DNA from: Roseobacter sp. CCS2
Lineage (GTDB): Bacteria; Pseudomonadota; Alphaproteobacteria; Rhodobacterales; Rhodobacteraceae
NCBI RefSeq assembly: GCF_000169435.1
Contig: NZ_AAYB01000001.1
Location: 372,001 to 436,000 of the forward strand
Direction: 5' to 3'
DNA length: 64,000 nt
Of this stretch, positions 34,910 through 43,604 are shown piece after piece (positions within the stretch are counted from its first letter, which is position 1; every line of letters starts with the position of its first letter). A program made the position numbers and the translations under genes. Under the pieces are notes generated by a model. The model searched no databases. It saw nothing but the letters and a program-made list of their open reading frames with translations, and was not told the DNA's origin.

Positions 34910-36177
34910 TACGCAGCCAACCGCGCTCTCAAAGCGTCCAGCGTCGGTGCGGCCTCTGCCGGGCCGTAAAGGGCCAATGCCGTACCAGCCTGCCCAGCCA
35001 TTTGACCTGCGAGGTCTTTAACATCGCCTGTGGTGACATCGTCGATGTGTTCAATCGTTTCGTCGATACTCGGGATGCGGCCCCAGATCGACAACAGCCG
35101 TGCCAGACGTTCCGCCCGGTTGGAAGGGCTTTCCAAGCCCATCAGCAGACCCGCCTTCATCTGCGCGCGCGCGCGGGCAACTTCTGCGGCGCTCATATCA
35201 TCAGCGGCGCGTTTCATTTCATCAATCGTGATATTGGCCAATTCACCGATCTGTTCCGCGCTGGTGCCAGCGTAGATTGTGGTCAGGCCGGTGTCTTCAT
35301 AGGCCCCAGCTTGTGCAAAGATCGTATAGCAAAGCCCGCGGTTTTCGCGGATTTCCTGAAACAAGCGCGACGACATACCGCCGCCCATGGCATTGGCATA
35401 GATTTGCGCGGTGTAGATTGCAGGGTCGAGGTATGTCGGCCCTTCAAGCGCCAGCGCAAAATGGACCTGTTCGAGGTCCTTGTTTTCGCGCCGCTCACCA
35501 CCTCCAAAGGCGGCAGGCTGCATCAGGTCTGGCGCGCGGGCGACAGCTGGCAAATGGCCGAACAGCGCTTCGGCCTGTGCGATGACCGCGTCGTGGTCGA
35601 TGGCCCCTGCCGCCGACAGGATCATCTGATTGGGGCCATAATGTTCACCCACAAACCTTTGCAGATCATCGCGGCTAAAGCTGCTGACCCGCTCGGATGG
35701 GCCAAGGATAGTGCGCCCCAATGCCTGATCTGGATAGGCTACCTCTTGCAGCCAGTCGAAGATGATATCGTCTGGCGTGTCGAGCGCTTGACCGATTTCC
35801 TGCAGGATCACGCCGCGTTCGACTTCGATCTCGGCGGGATCGAAAACGGGGTTCAATAAGATGTCCGAAATCACATCAAGGCCAAGCGTCGTGTCGTCTT
35901 CCAACACGCGTGCATAATACGCTGTCATCTCGCGGCTGGTGTAGGCGTTGATATAGCCGCCCACGTCTTCGATGCTTTCAGCGATCTGCAGTGCACTGCG
36001 CGTCTTGGTCCCTTTGAACGCCATATGTTCAAGGAAATGCGCGATCCCGTTCTGCTCAACCCGTTCGTGGCGTCCGCCTGCCTGGACCCAAATGCCGATA
36101 GAGGCTGATTTCAGCCCAGGCATATCTTCGGTGACGATGCGAAAGCCGTTGGACAGCGTGTGCAGTTGGATGGTCAA
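34909..36177 (-). CDS. M16 family zinc peptidase (processing-peptidase type)
   Basis: A 422-aa pitrilysin-type peptidase. The inverted zinc motif is HFLEHMAFKG (HxxEH, near residues 47-56). The second Glu follows about 75 residues later in EVERGVILQEIGQA. These resemble the beta subunit of mitochondrial processing peptidase. The start is TTG, read TTGACC, overlapping the thrC TGA by 4 bases; no in-frame ATG lies near it. The gene sits in a conserved thrC-M16 pair. Substrate unknown. Confidence 0.9.
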   Translation of the reverse strand: MTIQLHTLSNGFRIVTEDMPGLKSASIGIWVQAGGRHERVEQNGIAHFLEHMAFKGTKTRSALQIAESIEDVGGYINAYTSREMTAYYARVLEDDTTLGLDVISDILLNPVFDPAEIEVERGVILQEIGQALDTPDDIIFDWLQEVAYPDQALGRTILGPSERVSSFSRDDLQRFVGEHYGPNQMILSAAGAIDHDAVIAQAEALFGHLPAVARAPDLMQPAAFGGGERRENKDLEQVHFALALEGPTYLDPAIYTAQIYANAMGGGMSSRLFQEIRENRGLCYTIFAQAGAYEDTGLTTIYAGTSAEQIGELANITIDEMKRAADDMSAAEVARARAQMKAGLLMGLESPSNRAERLARLLSIWGRIPSIDETIEHIDDVTTGDVKDLAGQMAGQAGTALALYGPAEAAPTLDALRARLAA

Positions 36178-37559
36178 TTCTTAATCCGTTCCTTGATGAC
36201 AGCCTGAAGTGCTGCCAGATCGTTTTTGACACGCGTGATGCGCTCTGATCGGTCATACAGGTCCGCCATGCGTGGGGGAAGTGGCGCGGTGATACCTGAT
36301 GCCGCTTTTACGGCGTCGGGAAACTTAGCTGGGTGTGCTGTGGCCAGTGTGACCATAGGGGTGGTGCCAAGATGGGCCTCGGCCACATGGACGCCGACAG
36401 CGGTGTGCGGGCAAAGCAGTTCGCCGTGATGTGTCAGGTAAGTTTTGATCGCGGCGTGCGTTTCATCTTCGGATGCGCGGCCTGATTTGAATGTGTCTTT
36501 CAGCATTTGATAGGCACCTTGGCTGATCTGAAAACCACCTTGGTTGAGGTCGCCCATCTGGCCCGCAACGGCCGCGCCATCGCGGTTATAGGCATCAAAG
36601 AGCGCGCGTTCGAAATTAGAACTGACTTGGATATCCATCGACGGGCTGATCGTGGGTTCAACACCTTCTTTGGTGTAAGTGCCTGTTTCCAATGTGCGAT
36701 GCAGAATGTCGTTGCGGTTGGTGGCGACGACCAGATCTGCAATGGGCAGACCCATCTTCTTGGCAATGTAGCCGGCGAAGATATCGCCAAAGTTGCCCGT
36801 CGGCACCGTAAAGCTGACCTCGCGGTGCGGTGCGCCCAGTGAAACGGCGGCAGTAAAGTAATAGACGACCTGCGCCAGCACGCGCCCCCAGTTGATGGAG
36901 TTCACACCGGCCAGTTTCACCTCTTCGCGGAAGGCAAAATCGTTGAACATATCTTTGACCGCCGCTTGGCAATCGTCAAAGTCACCATCCACCGCCAATG
37001 CATGCACATTCGCCTCGGACGGCGTTGTCATCTGGCGGCGCTGCACTTCGGACACGCGACCATGTGGGTACATGATAAAGACGTCGACGGCCTTGAGCCC
37101 GCGGAACGCTTCAATCGCGGCAGACCCGGTATCGCCTGACGTCGCACCAACGATGGTGACGCGGTCGTCAGATCGTGTCAGGGCCGCCTGGAACATCTGA
37201 CCGATCAGCTGCATGGCGAAATCTTTGAACGCCAGTGTGGGACCGTGAAACAGCTCAAGCAGGTAATGATTGCTGTCGAGTTGCACCAAAGGCGCGCGGG
37301 CGGCGTGGCCGAAGCTGGCATAGGCTTTGGTGATCAAAATGCGAAATTCATCGTCTGTGAAAGTGTCGCCGATAAAAGGGCGCATCACGTCATAAGCGAC
37401 CTCTTCGTAAGACTTGCCTGCCATCGCCGCGATCTGACGCGCGGTCAGGGTTGGCACCTCTTCGGGCACATAAAGGCCGCCATCGCGGGCTAGCCCTGTC
37501 AGCATCGCTTCTTCGAAACTCAGGGCGGGTGCTGTGCCGCGGGTCGAGATATAGCGCAT
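36174..37559 (-). CDS. thrC: Threonine synthase
   Basis: PLP enzyme converting O-phosphohomoserine to threonine, 461 aa, the normal size for the bacterial-type enzyme. MRYISTRGTAPALSFEEAML is the N-terminal signature. The PLP Lys lies in HGPTLAFKDFAMQL (near residue 112), and GATSGDTGSAAIEAFRG is the phosphate loop. The start at 37559 shares its A with the SURF1 TGA. It carries on the aspartate pathway whose first enzyme, LysC, is encoded near 7.2 kb. Confidence 0.96.
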   Translation of the reverse strand: MRYISTRGTAPALSFEEAMLTGLARDGGLYVPEEVPTLTARQIAAMAGKSYEEVAYDVMRPFIGDTFTDDEFRILITKAYASFGHAARAPLVQLDSNHYLLELFHGPTLAFKDFAMQLIGQMFQAALTRSDDRVTIVGATSGDTGSAAIEAFRGLKAVDVFIMYPHGRVSEVQRRQMTTPSEANVHALAVDGDFDDCQAAVKDMFNDFAFREEVKLAGVNSINWGRVLAQVVYYFTAAVSLGAPHREVSFTVPTGNFGDIFAGYIAKKMGLPIADLVVATNRNDILHRTLETGTYTKEGVEPTISPSMDIQVSSNFERALFDAYNRDGAAVAGQMGDLNQGGFQISQGAYQMLKDTFKSGRASEDETHAAIKTYLTHHGELLCPHTAVGVHVAEAHLGTTPMVTLATAHPAKFPDAVKAASGITAPLPPRMADLYDRSERITRVKNDLAALQAVIKERIKN

Positions 37560-38242
37560 CAGTCTTGGGCGTCCTTTGGGCGCAAGGTGCGGCGTATCAA
37601 ATACAAGCTCATAATCGCCCAGACCAAGGCCAGCAAGAACCATGTGACCGCATATTCGAAATGGTCGTTCTTGATGGATGCTGTATTGACAGGAAGCGGT
37701 GTTATGCGGGGGTCCGCAGGTGATGTCTGTGAGGCAACAACCATAAAGGGCAGTGTGTTCAACACCTCGGCCATGATTTCGACATTGCGGGCAAACCAGA
37801 TGTTTGCGGCTAGGTCAGGGTCTGGTGTGCTGCTGTTTTGATCATCAGGCCACAAAAGCGTACCGGTCACGTCCATGGGGGCGATCAGGGGTTCAGCGTC
37901 TTTGTTGTCGATCGCCAGCAGGCCTTGATCAATCAGGATGGCACCCAAGGCGGTTTCAAACCGCGCGATAACACGGTAGCCGGTGCCCGCTTCGGTGCCT
38001 GATACCAAAACATGCAGTTCTTCCCCGGTGGGCGTACCCGATAGGGACACGCGCGCGTATTCATCCGCCGTTTCGTTGGCAAAGATCGAAAATGGTACAG
38101 GGGGTGACATCAGCCGCGCGTTAATATCGGCAAGGATTGCTTCTTTTTCAGCCAGCCTATCGACCTGCCAGAAACCAAGGCTGATCAGCACGCCGCAGCC
38201 CGCCAGGCCAAGGATCAATGGAAAGAGAATTTTACGCAGCAT
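37559..38242 (-). CDS. SURF1 family cytochrome oxidase assembly protein
   Basis: A 227-aa SURF1 protein that helps insert heme a into cytochrome c oxidase. It has an N-terminal membrane segment (about 5-24, then FWQVDRLAEKEA) and a C-terminal one (VTWFLLALVWAIMSLYLI), with a periplasmic domain between. YRVIARFETALGAILIDQGL fits the family core. It belongs to the cta cluster and is separated from ctaE by 93 bases that hold two hairpins. Confidence 0.9.
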   Translation of the reverse strand: MLRKILFPLILGLAGCGVLISLGFWQVDRLAEKEAILADINARLMSPPVPFSIFANETADEYARVSLSGTPTGEELHVLVSGTEAGTGYRVIARFETALGAILIDQGLLAIDNKDAEPLIAPMDVTGTLLWPDDQNSSTPDPDLAANIWFARNVEIMAEVLNTLPFMVVASQTSPADPRITPLPVNTASIKNDHFEYAVTWFLLALVWAIMSLYLIRRTLRPKDAQD

Positions 38243-38262
38243 CTTGCGCCCTTGAATGTTGA

Positions 38263-38290
38263 AAACGCGCGAGATTGCCCTCGCGCGTTT
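38263..38290 (-). terminator. Hairpin, probable terminator after ctaE
   Basis: AAACGCGCGAG (38263-38273) pairs with CTCGCGCGTTT (38280-38290) across six bases. On the minus strand the stem ends in CGTTTTC, giving a short T run, so it can terminate or attenuate the leftward cta transcript before SURF1-thrC. Confidence 0.6.
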
Positions 38291-38302
38291 GGTAACCAGA
38301 TT

Positions 38303-38325
38303 GGTGGATCAAGATCCACCTTACG
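38303..38325 (-). repeat. Small palindromic repeat, GTAAGGTGG type, copy 1
   Basis: On the minus strand it reads CGTAAGGTGGATCTTGATCC and then ACC: GGTGGATC pairs with GATCCACC across two bases. The lead-in CGTAAGGTGG is shared with the hairpin at 40958-40983, also in a cta intergenic space. Short GTAGGGTGGG/CCCACC palindromes are scattered through many proteobacterial genomes. Confidence 0.5.
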
Positions 38326-38335
38326 TGAACAACGC

Positions 38336-39139
38336 TTAGATACCCCAGATGTAGACTGCGAAGAACAAAAACAGCCAAACCACATCGACAAAGTGCCAGT
38401 ACCAAGCGGCGGCCTCAAAGCCGACGTGCTTTTCGGGCGTGAAATGCCCAGCCTTTGCCCGCATATAGCAGACAAAGAGGAAGATTGTCCCGATGATCAC
38501 GTGAAAACCGTGAAACCCGGTTGCCATGAAGAAGTTCGAGAAAAACTTGTCGCCGCCGAATGTCCAATCCTGCTCTACCAGCAGATACCAGTATTCATAG
38601 GCCTGAAGACCAGTGAACAGAATACCAAGAACAACAGCCAGCAACAGCCCGTTTTGAAGGTCTTTACGATTGTTTTCGTGGACCAAAGCATGGTGCGCCC
38701 ATGTGACCGCCATACCGGAACACAGCAAGACCAACGTGTTGATCAGCGGCAGGTGGAATGCGTCAACCTGATAGAACGTTGGCTCAACATATGTGGTGCC
38801 AGCGTATTCGCTCATTGGATAGATCGTATGCTTGAAGAACGACCAGAACCAAGCGGCAAAGAACATGACCTCGGACATGATGAACATGATAAAGCCATAG
38901 CGCAGGCCGATCCGCACAACCGGAGTGTGATCGCCGACGTTGCTTTCGGCCACAACCTCTGCCCACCAGGCAAACATGACGTAAAGCACAGCGGCCAGAC
39001 CCATAAGGAAGATATATGGCCCAGAACCATGCATCCACAGGGTCGCCCCGAAGAGCATGAAAAACGCACCCGCACCACCCATAAGCGGCCAGATTGACGG
39101 TGGCAGAATGTGATAATCGTGGTTCTTAGCGTGCGCCAT
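38336..39139 (-). CDS. ctaE: Cytochrome c oxidase subunit III
   Basis: Subunit III of aa3 oxidase, 267 aa, seven membrane segments. [20 protein letters not shown] is the typical N-terminus. [19 protein letters not shown] and NDRK-type loops follow, with [19 protein letters not shown] and [20 protein letters not shown] at the C-terminus, the strongest family signatures. It follows ctaG by 26 bases in the leftward operon. Confidence 0.97.
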   Translation of the reverse strand: MAHAKNHDYHILPPSIWPLMGGAGAFFMLFGATLWMHGSGPYIFLMGLAAVLYVMFAWWAEVVAESNVGDHTPVVRIGLRYGFIMFIMSEVMFFAAWFWSFFKHTIYPMSEYAGTTYVEPTFYQVDAFHLPLINTLVLLCSGMAVTWAHHALVHENNRKDLQNGLLLAVVLGILFTGLQAYEYWYLLVEQDWTFGGDKFFSNFFMATGFHGFHVIIGTIFLFVCYMRAKAGHFTPEKHVGFEAAAWYWHFVDVVWLFLFFAVYIWGI

Positions 39140-39165
39140 GTGGTGCGTTCCCTATCGGCTGGTCT

Positions 39166-39780
39166 TTAGTAATTTTGTATGGCGTCTTGTGACGTCGGTG
39201 TCAAAGCTTGCGGTACGTAAGATGCCTGGATTTCTTCGTCTGGCAAGTCAATTTCATAGAAGGTGTAGCTGAGTGTGATCGTATGCACATATTGCCCTTC
39301 ACGGTCATCGACGATAGCCGGATCCACGAAGAAACTGACGGGCATCATCACGGTTTCGCCCGGCATCAGTACCTGCTCAACAAAGCAGAAACACTCGATC
39401 TTATCGAAGAAAGCACCGGCCTCGTAAGGGGTGACGTTATAGGCCGCCTGCCCCGCAATCGGTACATCCAGCGGATTATGCGCCTCATAGAACGCCAAAC
39501 CGGTTTCACCGATCCGGATTTCCATTTCACGGACTTCAGGTTTGAAGGTCCATGGCATGTCCCGCTCAAGCGAAGCATCAAAGCGGACCTTGATCGTTTC
39601 ATCGAGGATCACATCGCTGCCGGTTTCAGCGACATTGGTCGCACCGCCAAAGCCAGTGACGCGGCAGAACCAGTCATAAAACGGGACCGACGCCCAAGCC
39701 AGCCCACCCATAAGGATCACGACAGACACGGTTTGCGCCACTGTCCGCTGCGGTCCTTGAAGGTTTGGAAAAAGTTTCAT
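39166..39780 (-). CDS. ctaG: Cytochrome c oxidase assembly protein CtaG (Cox11)
   Basis: Copper chaperone that delivers Cu(B) to subunit I, 204 aa. One N-terminal membrane segment (about 13-33, ending VPFYDWFCRVTGFGG) anchors a periplasmic immunoglobulin-like domain. The copper-binding ECFCFVEQ motif (CxC) is present at about residue 131. Its ATG overlaps the TGA of the 67-aa gene upstream by 4 bases. Confidence 0.95.
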   Translation of the reverse strand: MKLFPNLQGPQRTVAQTVSVVILMGGLAWASVPFYDWFCRVTGFGGATNVAETGSDVILDETIKVRFDASLERDMPWTFKPEVREMEIRIGETGLAFYEAHNPLDVPIAGQAAYNVTPYEAGAFFDKIECFCFVEQVLMPGETVMMPVSFFVDPAIVDDREGQYVHTITLSYTFYEIDLPDEEIQASYVPQALTPTSQDAIQNY

Positions 39781-39980
39781 TCGCCTGCCCCCTCTTCTGG
39801 GATGATCTGTGGTCGTGCCACGTGGTCAAACCGTTCAAATTGTGCGGCATCGCCAAGCTGCAAAACCTTTACCACCGTCAACCCAAAGATAATGGCGATA
39901 AAACCGGCCAAGATCAGGCCAAGCCCATAGTTGCGCCCTTTGCGCCGCTCATGAAGTTCGTGTTCGACTTGCAATGCCAT
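39777..39980 (-). CDS. Small single-membrane-segment protein of the cta operon
   Basis: A 67-aa protein: charged N-terminus (HELHERRKGRN), one membrane helix (about 18-38, LGLILAGFIAIIFGLTVVKV), then an acidic tail. A small protein at this spot between ctaB and ctaG is usual in Rhodobacterales and has been called CoxF-like. It may assist oxidase assembly, which is inference. ATG 39980 shares its A with the ctaB TGA; a GTG one codon earlier is possible. Confidence 0.75.
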   Translation of the reverse strand: MALQVEHELHERRKGRNYGLGLILAGFIAIIFGLTVVKVLQLGDAAQFERFDHVARPQIIPEEGAGE

Positions 39981-40912
39981 CACCAGCCCCCGATCCCGTA
40001 AAGGCGTAGTGCCGCTTCCAGCAGCAGCGCACCGAAATGCGCAAACAGATAGTAAAGCGATACTTTAAAGACCTTGATCTCGACCCGGTGCTTATCGGCC
40101 TCGCAATCCGCGTCTGTACGGCGCCAGATGTCATACGCGCCCTTGAGGAACCATGCGTTCATCCAAACGGCAACGGCCATGTATATGGGGCCACCAATGG
40201 ATGTGAACCCAAGTCCGATCGCAACCGGCACCAGCAAAAGGGTGTAGATTATGATATGCTTGCGTGTCGCATCGCGCCCGTGCGTTTCGGTCAACATCGG
40301 CACGCCTGCGTTGCCGTAGTCCGATTTAACAAACAGCGCCAGCGCCCAGAAATGAGGCGGCGTCCACATGAAAATCAACGCGAACATCAGCACACTTTCG
40401 ATGCCAACCCCACCGGTGGCGACCGCCCAACCGATCATTGGAGGGAATGCGCCAGCGGCACCGCCGATCACGATGTTCTGCGGTGTCGCCCGCTTGAGCC
40501 ACATGGAATAAATGACAGCATAAAAGAAGATAGTGAATGCGAGCAGAAACGCAGCAAGGAAGTTCGTTGCAAGGGCCAGAAGAACAATGGCAAAGCCTGA
40601 CAAGGCAAGTCCGATGCCCAGCGCTTCGCCCGGTTCAACCCGGCCTGACGGGATGGGGCGACCCGCCGTCCGCTTCATGCGTGCGTCAATATCGGCATCC
40701 CACCACATGTTCAGCGCACCAGACGCACCAGCGCCGACAGCGATGCACAAGATAGCGACAAATCCAATAAAGGGATGAACCGGCACAGGCGCCACCAAAA
40801 GCCCCACCAAAGCCGTGAAAACAACCAGCGACATGACGCGTGGTTTCAGCAGGGCAAAATAATCGCCCATGCTTGTCTCATAACTTTGATCTGATGCGCT
40901 GATATCGCTCAT
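39980..40912 (-). CDS. ctaB: Protoheme IX farnesyltransferase (heme O synthase)
   Basis: Adds a farnesyl group to heme b, making heme O on the way to heme A. 310 aa with about nine membrane segments. The prenyl-diphosphate-binding motif is NMWWDADIDARMKRTAGRPI (NxxxDxxxD) near residue 68. AAGAFPPMIGWAVATGG is the second conserved loop. It lies between ctaC and the 67-aa gene. Confidence 0.96.
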   Translation of the reverse strand: MSDISASDQSYETSMGDYFALLKPRVMSLVVFTALVGLLVAPVPVHPFIGFVAILCIAVGAGASGALNMWWDADIDARMKRTAGRPIPSGRVEPGEALGIGLALSGFAIVLLALATNFLAAFLLAFTIFFYAVIYSMWLKRATPQNIVIGGAAGAFPPMIGWAVATGGVGIESVLMFALIFMWTPPHFWALALFVKSDYGNAGVPMLTETHGRDATRKHIIIYTLLLVPVAIGLGFTSIGGPIYMAVAVWMNAWFLKGAYDIWRRTDADCEADKHRVEIKVFKVSLYYLFAHFGALLLEAALRLYGIGGW

Positions 40913-40957
40913 GCCGGACCTTCAAAACCCATCTGGTGTGGTCGAACCGTTATTGAT

Positions 40958-40983
40958 GTAAGGTGGGCCTTAACCCACCTTAC
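40958..40983 (-). repeat. Small palindromic repeat, GTAAGGTGG type, copy 2
   Basis: GTAAGGTGGG (40958-40967) pairs perfectly with CCCACCTTAC (40974-40983) around a six-base loop, directly after the ctaC stop. There is no T run, so it is more likely a repeat or mRNA-stabilising hairpin than a terminator. Confidence 0.55.
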
Positions 40984-40986
40984 GCT

Positions 40987-41811
40987 TTAGGATGTGCCAG
41001 TCGCCTCAGCGAGCCATGCATCATATGTCTCTTGGCTCACAACCTTGACCGTGATCGGCATATAGGCGTGGTCTTTGCCGCAAAGTTCGGAACATTGCCC
41101 AAAGTAGATGCCTTCACGTTCTGCTGCGAACCACAGTTCGGCCAAACGACCGGGAACCGCATCTTGCTTCACACCAAATGCCGGAATGGTCCAAGAATGT
41201 ATCACATCCGCAGCCGTCACCTGCATCACAACGGTCGCACCGATTGGCACAATGACCGCCGTGTCGGTGGCCAGCAAATATTCTTCCTGACTATAGCCGT
41301 TCTCTTCCAACTCATCCCGCGCCAGCATATAGCTGTCGAACTCTACACCGTGGTCAACGTATTCATAGCCCCAGTACCACTGATACCCTGTGACCTTGAT
41401 CGTGATGTCAGCTTCTGGAATTTCCTGCTGTTTGAACAGTACGGGCAGGGAAAACGCGCCGATAAAGACCAGGATCACGACCGGTACAACTGTCCAAGCC
41501 ACCTCAAGCGGTGAGTTGTGGGTAAAGGTTGCAGGCTCTGGATTTCTGGTCCGGTTATAGCGGATCGCAACCCATGCCAGCAGACCGGTCACGAACAAAG
41601 TGATCGCGGTAATGATCACCAACAGCATGTTGTCCAGCCAGACCACATCACGCGCCAGTTCTGTCGCGGAGGGCTGAAAGCCCATGCCGCGATCAACCGG
41701 ACGCCCGACAATTTCAAGCTCTTGGTCAATCTGTTGTGCTGTTGCGGCGGACCCCGCCATAATCAGACCGGCTGTGGTCCAAAGTGATGCGACGATGCTG
41801 TTTAAACGCAT
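40987..41811 (-). CDS. ctaC: Cytochrome c oxidase subunit II
   Basis: Electron-entry subunit with the CuA centre, 274 aa. Signal peptide to about residue 26 (ATAQQI), two membrane segments (about 60-82 and 100-120), then the cupredoxin domain. CuA ligands are in CSELCGKDHAYMPI, with the other His in DVIHSWTIPAFGVKQDA. GYQWYWGYEY is the aromatic electron-entry patch. Start at 41811 is chosen by the signal peptide; the longer frame reaches into the divergent tldD leader. Subunit I (ctaD) is not in the window. Confidence 0.96.
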   Translation of the reverse strand: MRLNSIVASLWTTAGLIMAGSAATAQQIDQELEIVGRPVDRGMGFQPSATELARDVVWLDNMLLVIITAITLFVTGLLAWVAIRYNRTRNPEPATFTHNSPLEVAWTVVPVVILVFIGAFSLPVLFKQQEIPEADITIKVTGYQWYWGYEYVDHGVEFDSYMLARDELEENGYSQEEYLLATDTAVIVPIGATVVMQVTAADVIHSWTIPAFGVKQDAVPGRLAELWFAAEREGIYFGQCSELCGKDHAYMPITVKVVSQETYDAWLAEATGTS

Positions 41812-41829
41812 ATCATACCCTATCTTGAT

Positions 41830-41882
41830 GCCCCTTGTGCGGGGCGTATCCCTAGCGATTCCATTCCGGCTTTGGACGGAAT
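41830..41882 (-). promoter_or_regulatory. Two hairpins in the ctaC leader
   Basis: GCCCC (41830-41834) pairs with GGGGC (41841-41845), 18 bases before the ctaC ATG. ATTCCG (41863-41868) pairs with CGGAAT (41877-41882). Both would fold in the 5' untranslated part of ctaC mRNA if the promoter is upstream of 41882. The remaining divergent region to tldD shows no clear sigma-70 promoter. Confidence 0.35.
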
Positions 41883-41994
41883 CCCATTGTATTCGATGGA
41901 CCGTGTCCCATATCCTGATGAACAACTCAAGAACTGCTATTGCGTCAAACAGACGCTAACGTCACAAAATTCACCCGTGCCCAAGGAAAAATTC

Positions 41995-43416
41995 ATGTCA
42001 GCAGACCCGTTTCGCCCGTTTGAGACCAATCTCGATCAGGACACAGCCCTGACACTCTTGCGCGAAGCGACCGCTGGTGCTGATGATGGTGAACTGTTCC
42101 TGGAACGCCGCAAGTCCGAAGTCATCTCATTCGATGATGGCCGCATCAAAACCGCGAGCTTTGATGCGTCCGAAGGGTTTGGCCTGCGCGCGGTGCGTGG
42201 TGAAACGGCAGGATACGCCCATTCCACCACCATTGACGAACATGCGTTGAAACGCGCTGTTTCGACCGCCCGCCTTGCCGTGGGCGACGGTGGCGGGACA
42301 ATGGCGGATGCCCCTGCCGGGACCAATCGTAAGCTTTATCCTGATGACGACCCGATGTTGCAAGCCACATTTCCTGCCAAAATCGACCTGCTCCGTGAGA
42401 TTGATGAATTTGCCCGCGCGCTTGACCCGCGCGTGGTGCAGGTATCGGCCACGGTTGCAGCTTCGCATCAAGAGGTTCTGATCTTGCGCCCGGAAGGCAC
42501 GTTGGTCACTGATACGCGCCCGATGTCACGCCTGAACATCAGCGTTATCGTTGAAGAAAACTGCAAACGCGAAAGCGGTGGCATGGGCGGCGGTGGCCGT
42601 GCTGGCCTGATCGGTCTGATTGGTCGCGATCATTGGGAGCCGGTCGCCCGCGAAGCCCTGCGCATCGCATTGGTGAACCTTGATGCAGAGCCTGCACCTG
42701 CGGGCGTCATGGATGTGGTTCTGGGCCCCGGATGGCCCGGTATTTTGCTGCATGAAGCCATTGGGCACGGGCTTGAGGGTGATTTTAACCGCAAAGGTTC
42801 AAGTGCCTTTGCAGGCCTGATGGGCCAGCAAATCGCCGCCAAAGGCGTGACCGTACTTGATGACGGCACAATCCCTGATCGGCGCGGATCCATCACCATT
42901 GACGATGAAGGCACGCCCAGCGCCAAGAATACCTTGATCGAGGACGGCGTTCTGGTGGGCTATATGCAAGACCGCCAAAATGCGCGCCTGATGGGGGTCG
43001 CGCCAACCGGTAATGGACGCCGCGAAAGCTTTGCCCACGCGCCAATGCCACGGATGACAAACACATATATGCTGGCAGGCGATGCCGCACCCGAAGCATT
43101 GATCGCCGACCTTAAGGACGGCATTTATGCGGTTGGCTTTGGCGGCGGCCAAGTTGATATCACCAACGGTAAGTTTGTCTTTAGCTGCACCGAGGCATAC
43201 CGCGTGAAAGACGGTGTGGTGGGTGCGCCTGTGAAAGGGGCGACATTGATTGGTGACGGGGCAACAGCACTCAAACAAATTCGGGGTATCGGCAACGACT
43301 TGGCACTTGATCCGGGGATCGGCAATTGCGGCAAGGCAGGCCAGTGGGTGCCTGTTGGCGTCGGCCAACCGAGCCTGTTGATTGGTGGCCTGACGGTTGG
43401 CGGTGCCGCCGCTTAG
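41995..43416 (+). CDS. tldD: TldD family metalloprotease
   Basis: A 473-aa TldD subunit; with TldE it cleaves unfolded peptides and matures microcins and antitoxins. The zinc motif is HEAIGHGLEGDFNRK (HExxxH, near residue 255). The N-terminal RKSEVISFDDGRIKTASFDA and the C-terminal CTEAYRVKDG with GAPVKGATLIG are family signatures. ATG 41995 follows AAGGA; a longer frame from 41872 spans the ctaC leader. TldE is not in the window. Confidence 0.95.
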   Translation: MSADPFRPFETNLDQDTALTLLREATAGADDGELFLERRKSEVISFDDGRIKTASFDASEGFGLRAVRGETAGYAHSTTIDEHALKRAVSTARLAVGDGGGTMADAPAGTNRKLYPDDDPMLQATFPAKIDLLREIDEFARALDPRVVQVSATVAASHQEVLILRPEGTLVTDTRPMSRLNISVIVEENCKRESGGMGGGGRAGLIGLIGRDHWEPVAREALRIALVNLDAEPAPAGVMDVVLGPGWPGILLHEAIGHGLEGDFNRKGSSAFAGLMGQQIAAKGVTVLDDGTIPDRRGSITIDDEGTPSAKNTLIEDGVLVGYMQDRQNARLMGVAPTGNGRRESFAHAPMPRMTNTYMLAGDAAPEALIADLKDGIYAVGFGGGQVDITNGKFVFSCTEAYRVKDGVVGAPVKGATLIGDGATALKQIRGIGNDLALDPGIGNCGKAGQWVPVGVGQPSLLIGGLTVGGAAA

Positions 43417-43490
43417 GTGATTCTGTTTTGCTGGAAAAGGCCCACCTACCTGCGCGACATCGGTGATTGCCGCTGCATAGATCCGGTCCG

Positions 43491-43522
43491 CGCCCGTAAA
43501 TAACTTAGAAAACGGGCGTTTT
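43491..43522 (+). terminator. Possible intrinsic terminator after tldD
   Basis: CGCCCGT (43491-43497) pairs with ACGGGCG (43512-43518), followed by four T. The loop is 14 bases, somewhat long. It lies 75 bases after tldD and before dprA. Confidence 0.5.
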
Positions 43523-43604
43523 GCCTAAACTCGTCCCAGATTGATTCAGAACTCATTAACTTCCATCGCGCTAGAGTGATCACGCAATATGGCGGAGGTT
43601 CGGG

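Noticed and set aside
36174-41811. Broken oxidase operon because ctaD is missing
   Set aside because: In this bacterial group ctaD is commonly encoded apart from the ctaC-ctaB-ctaG-ctaE cluster, so absence here is normal.
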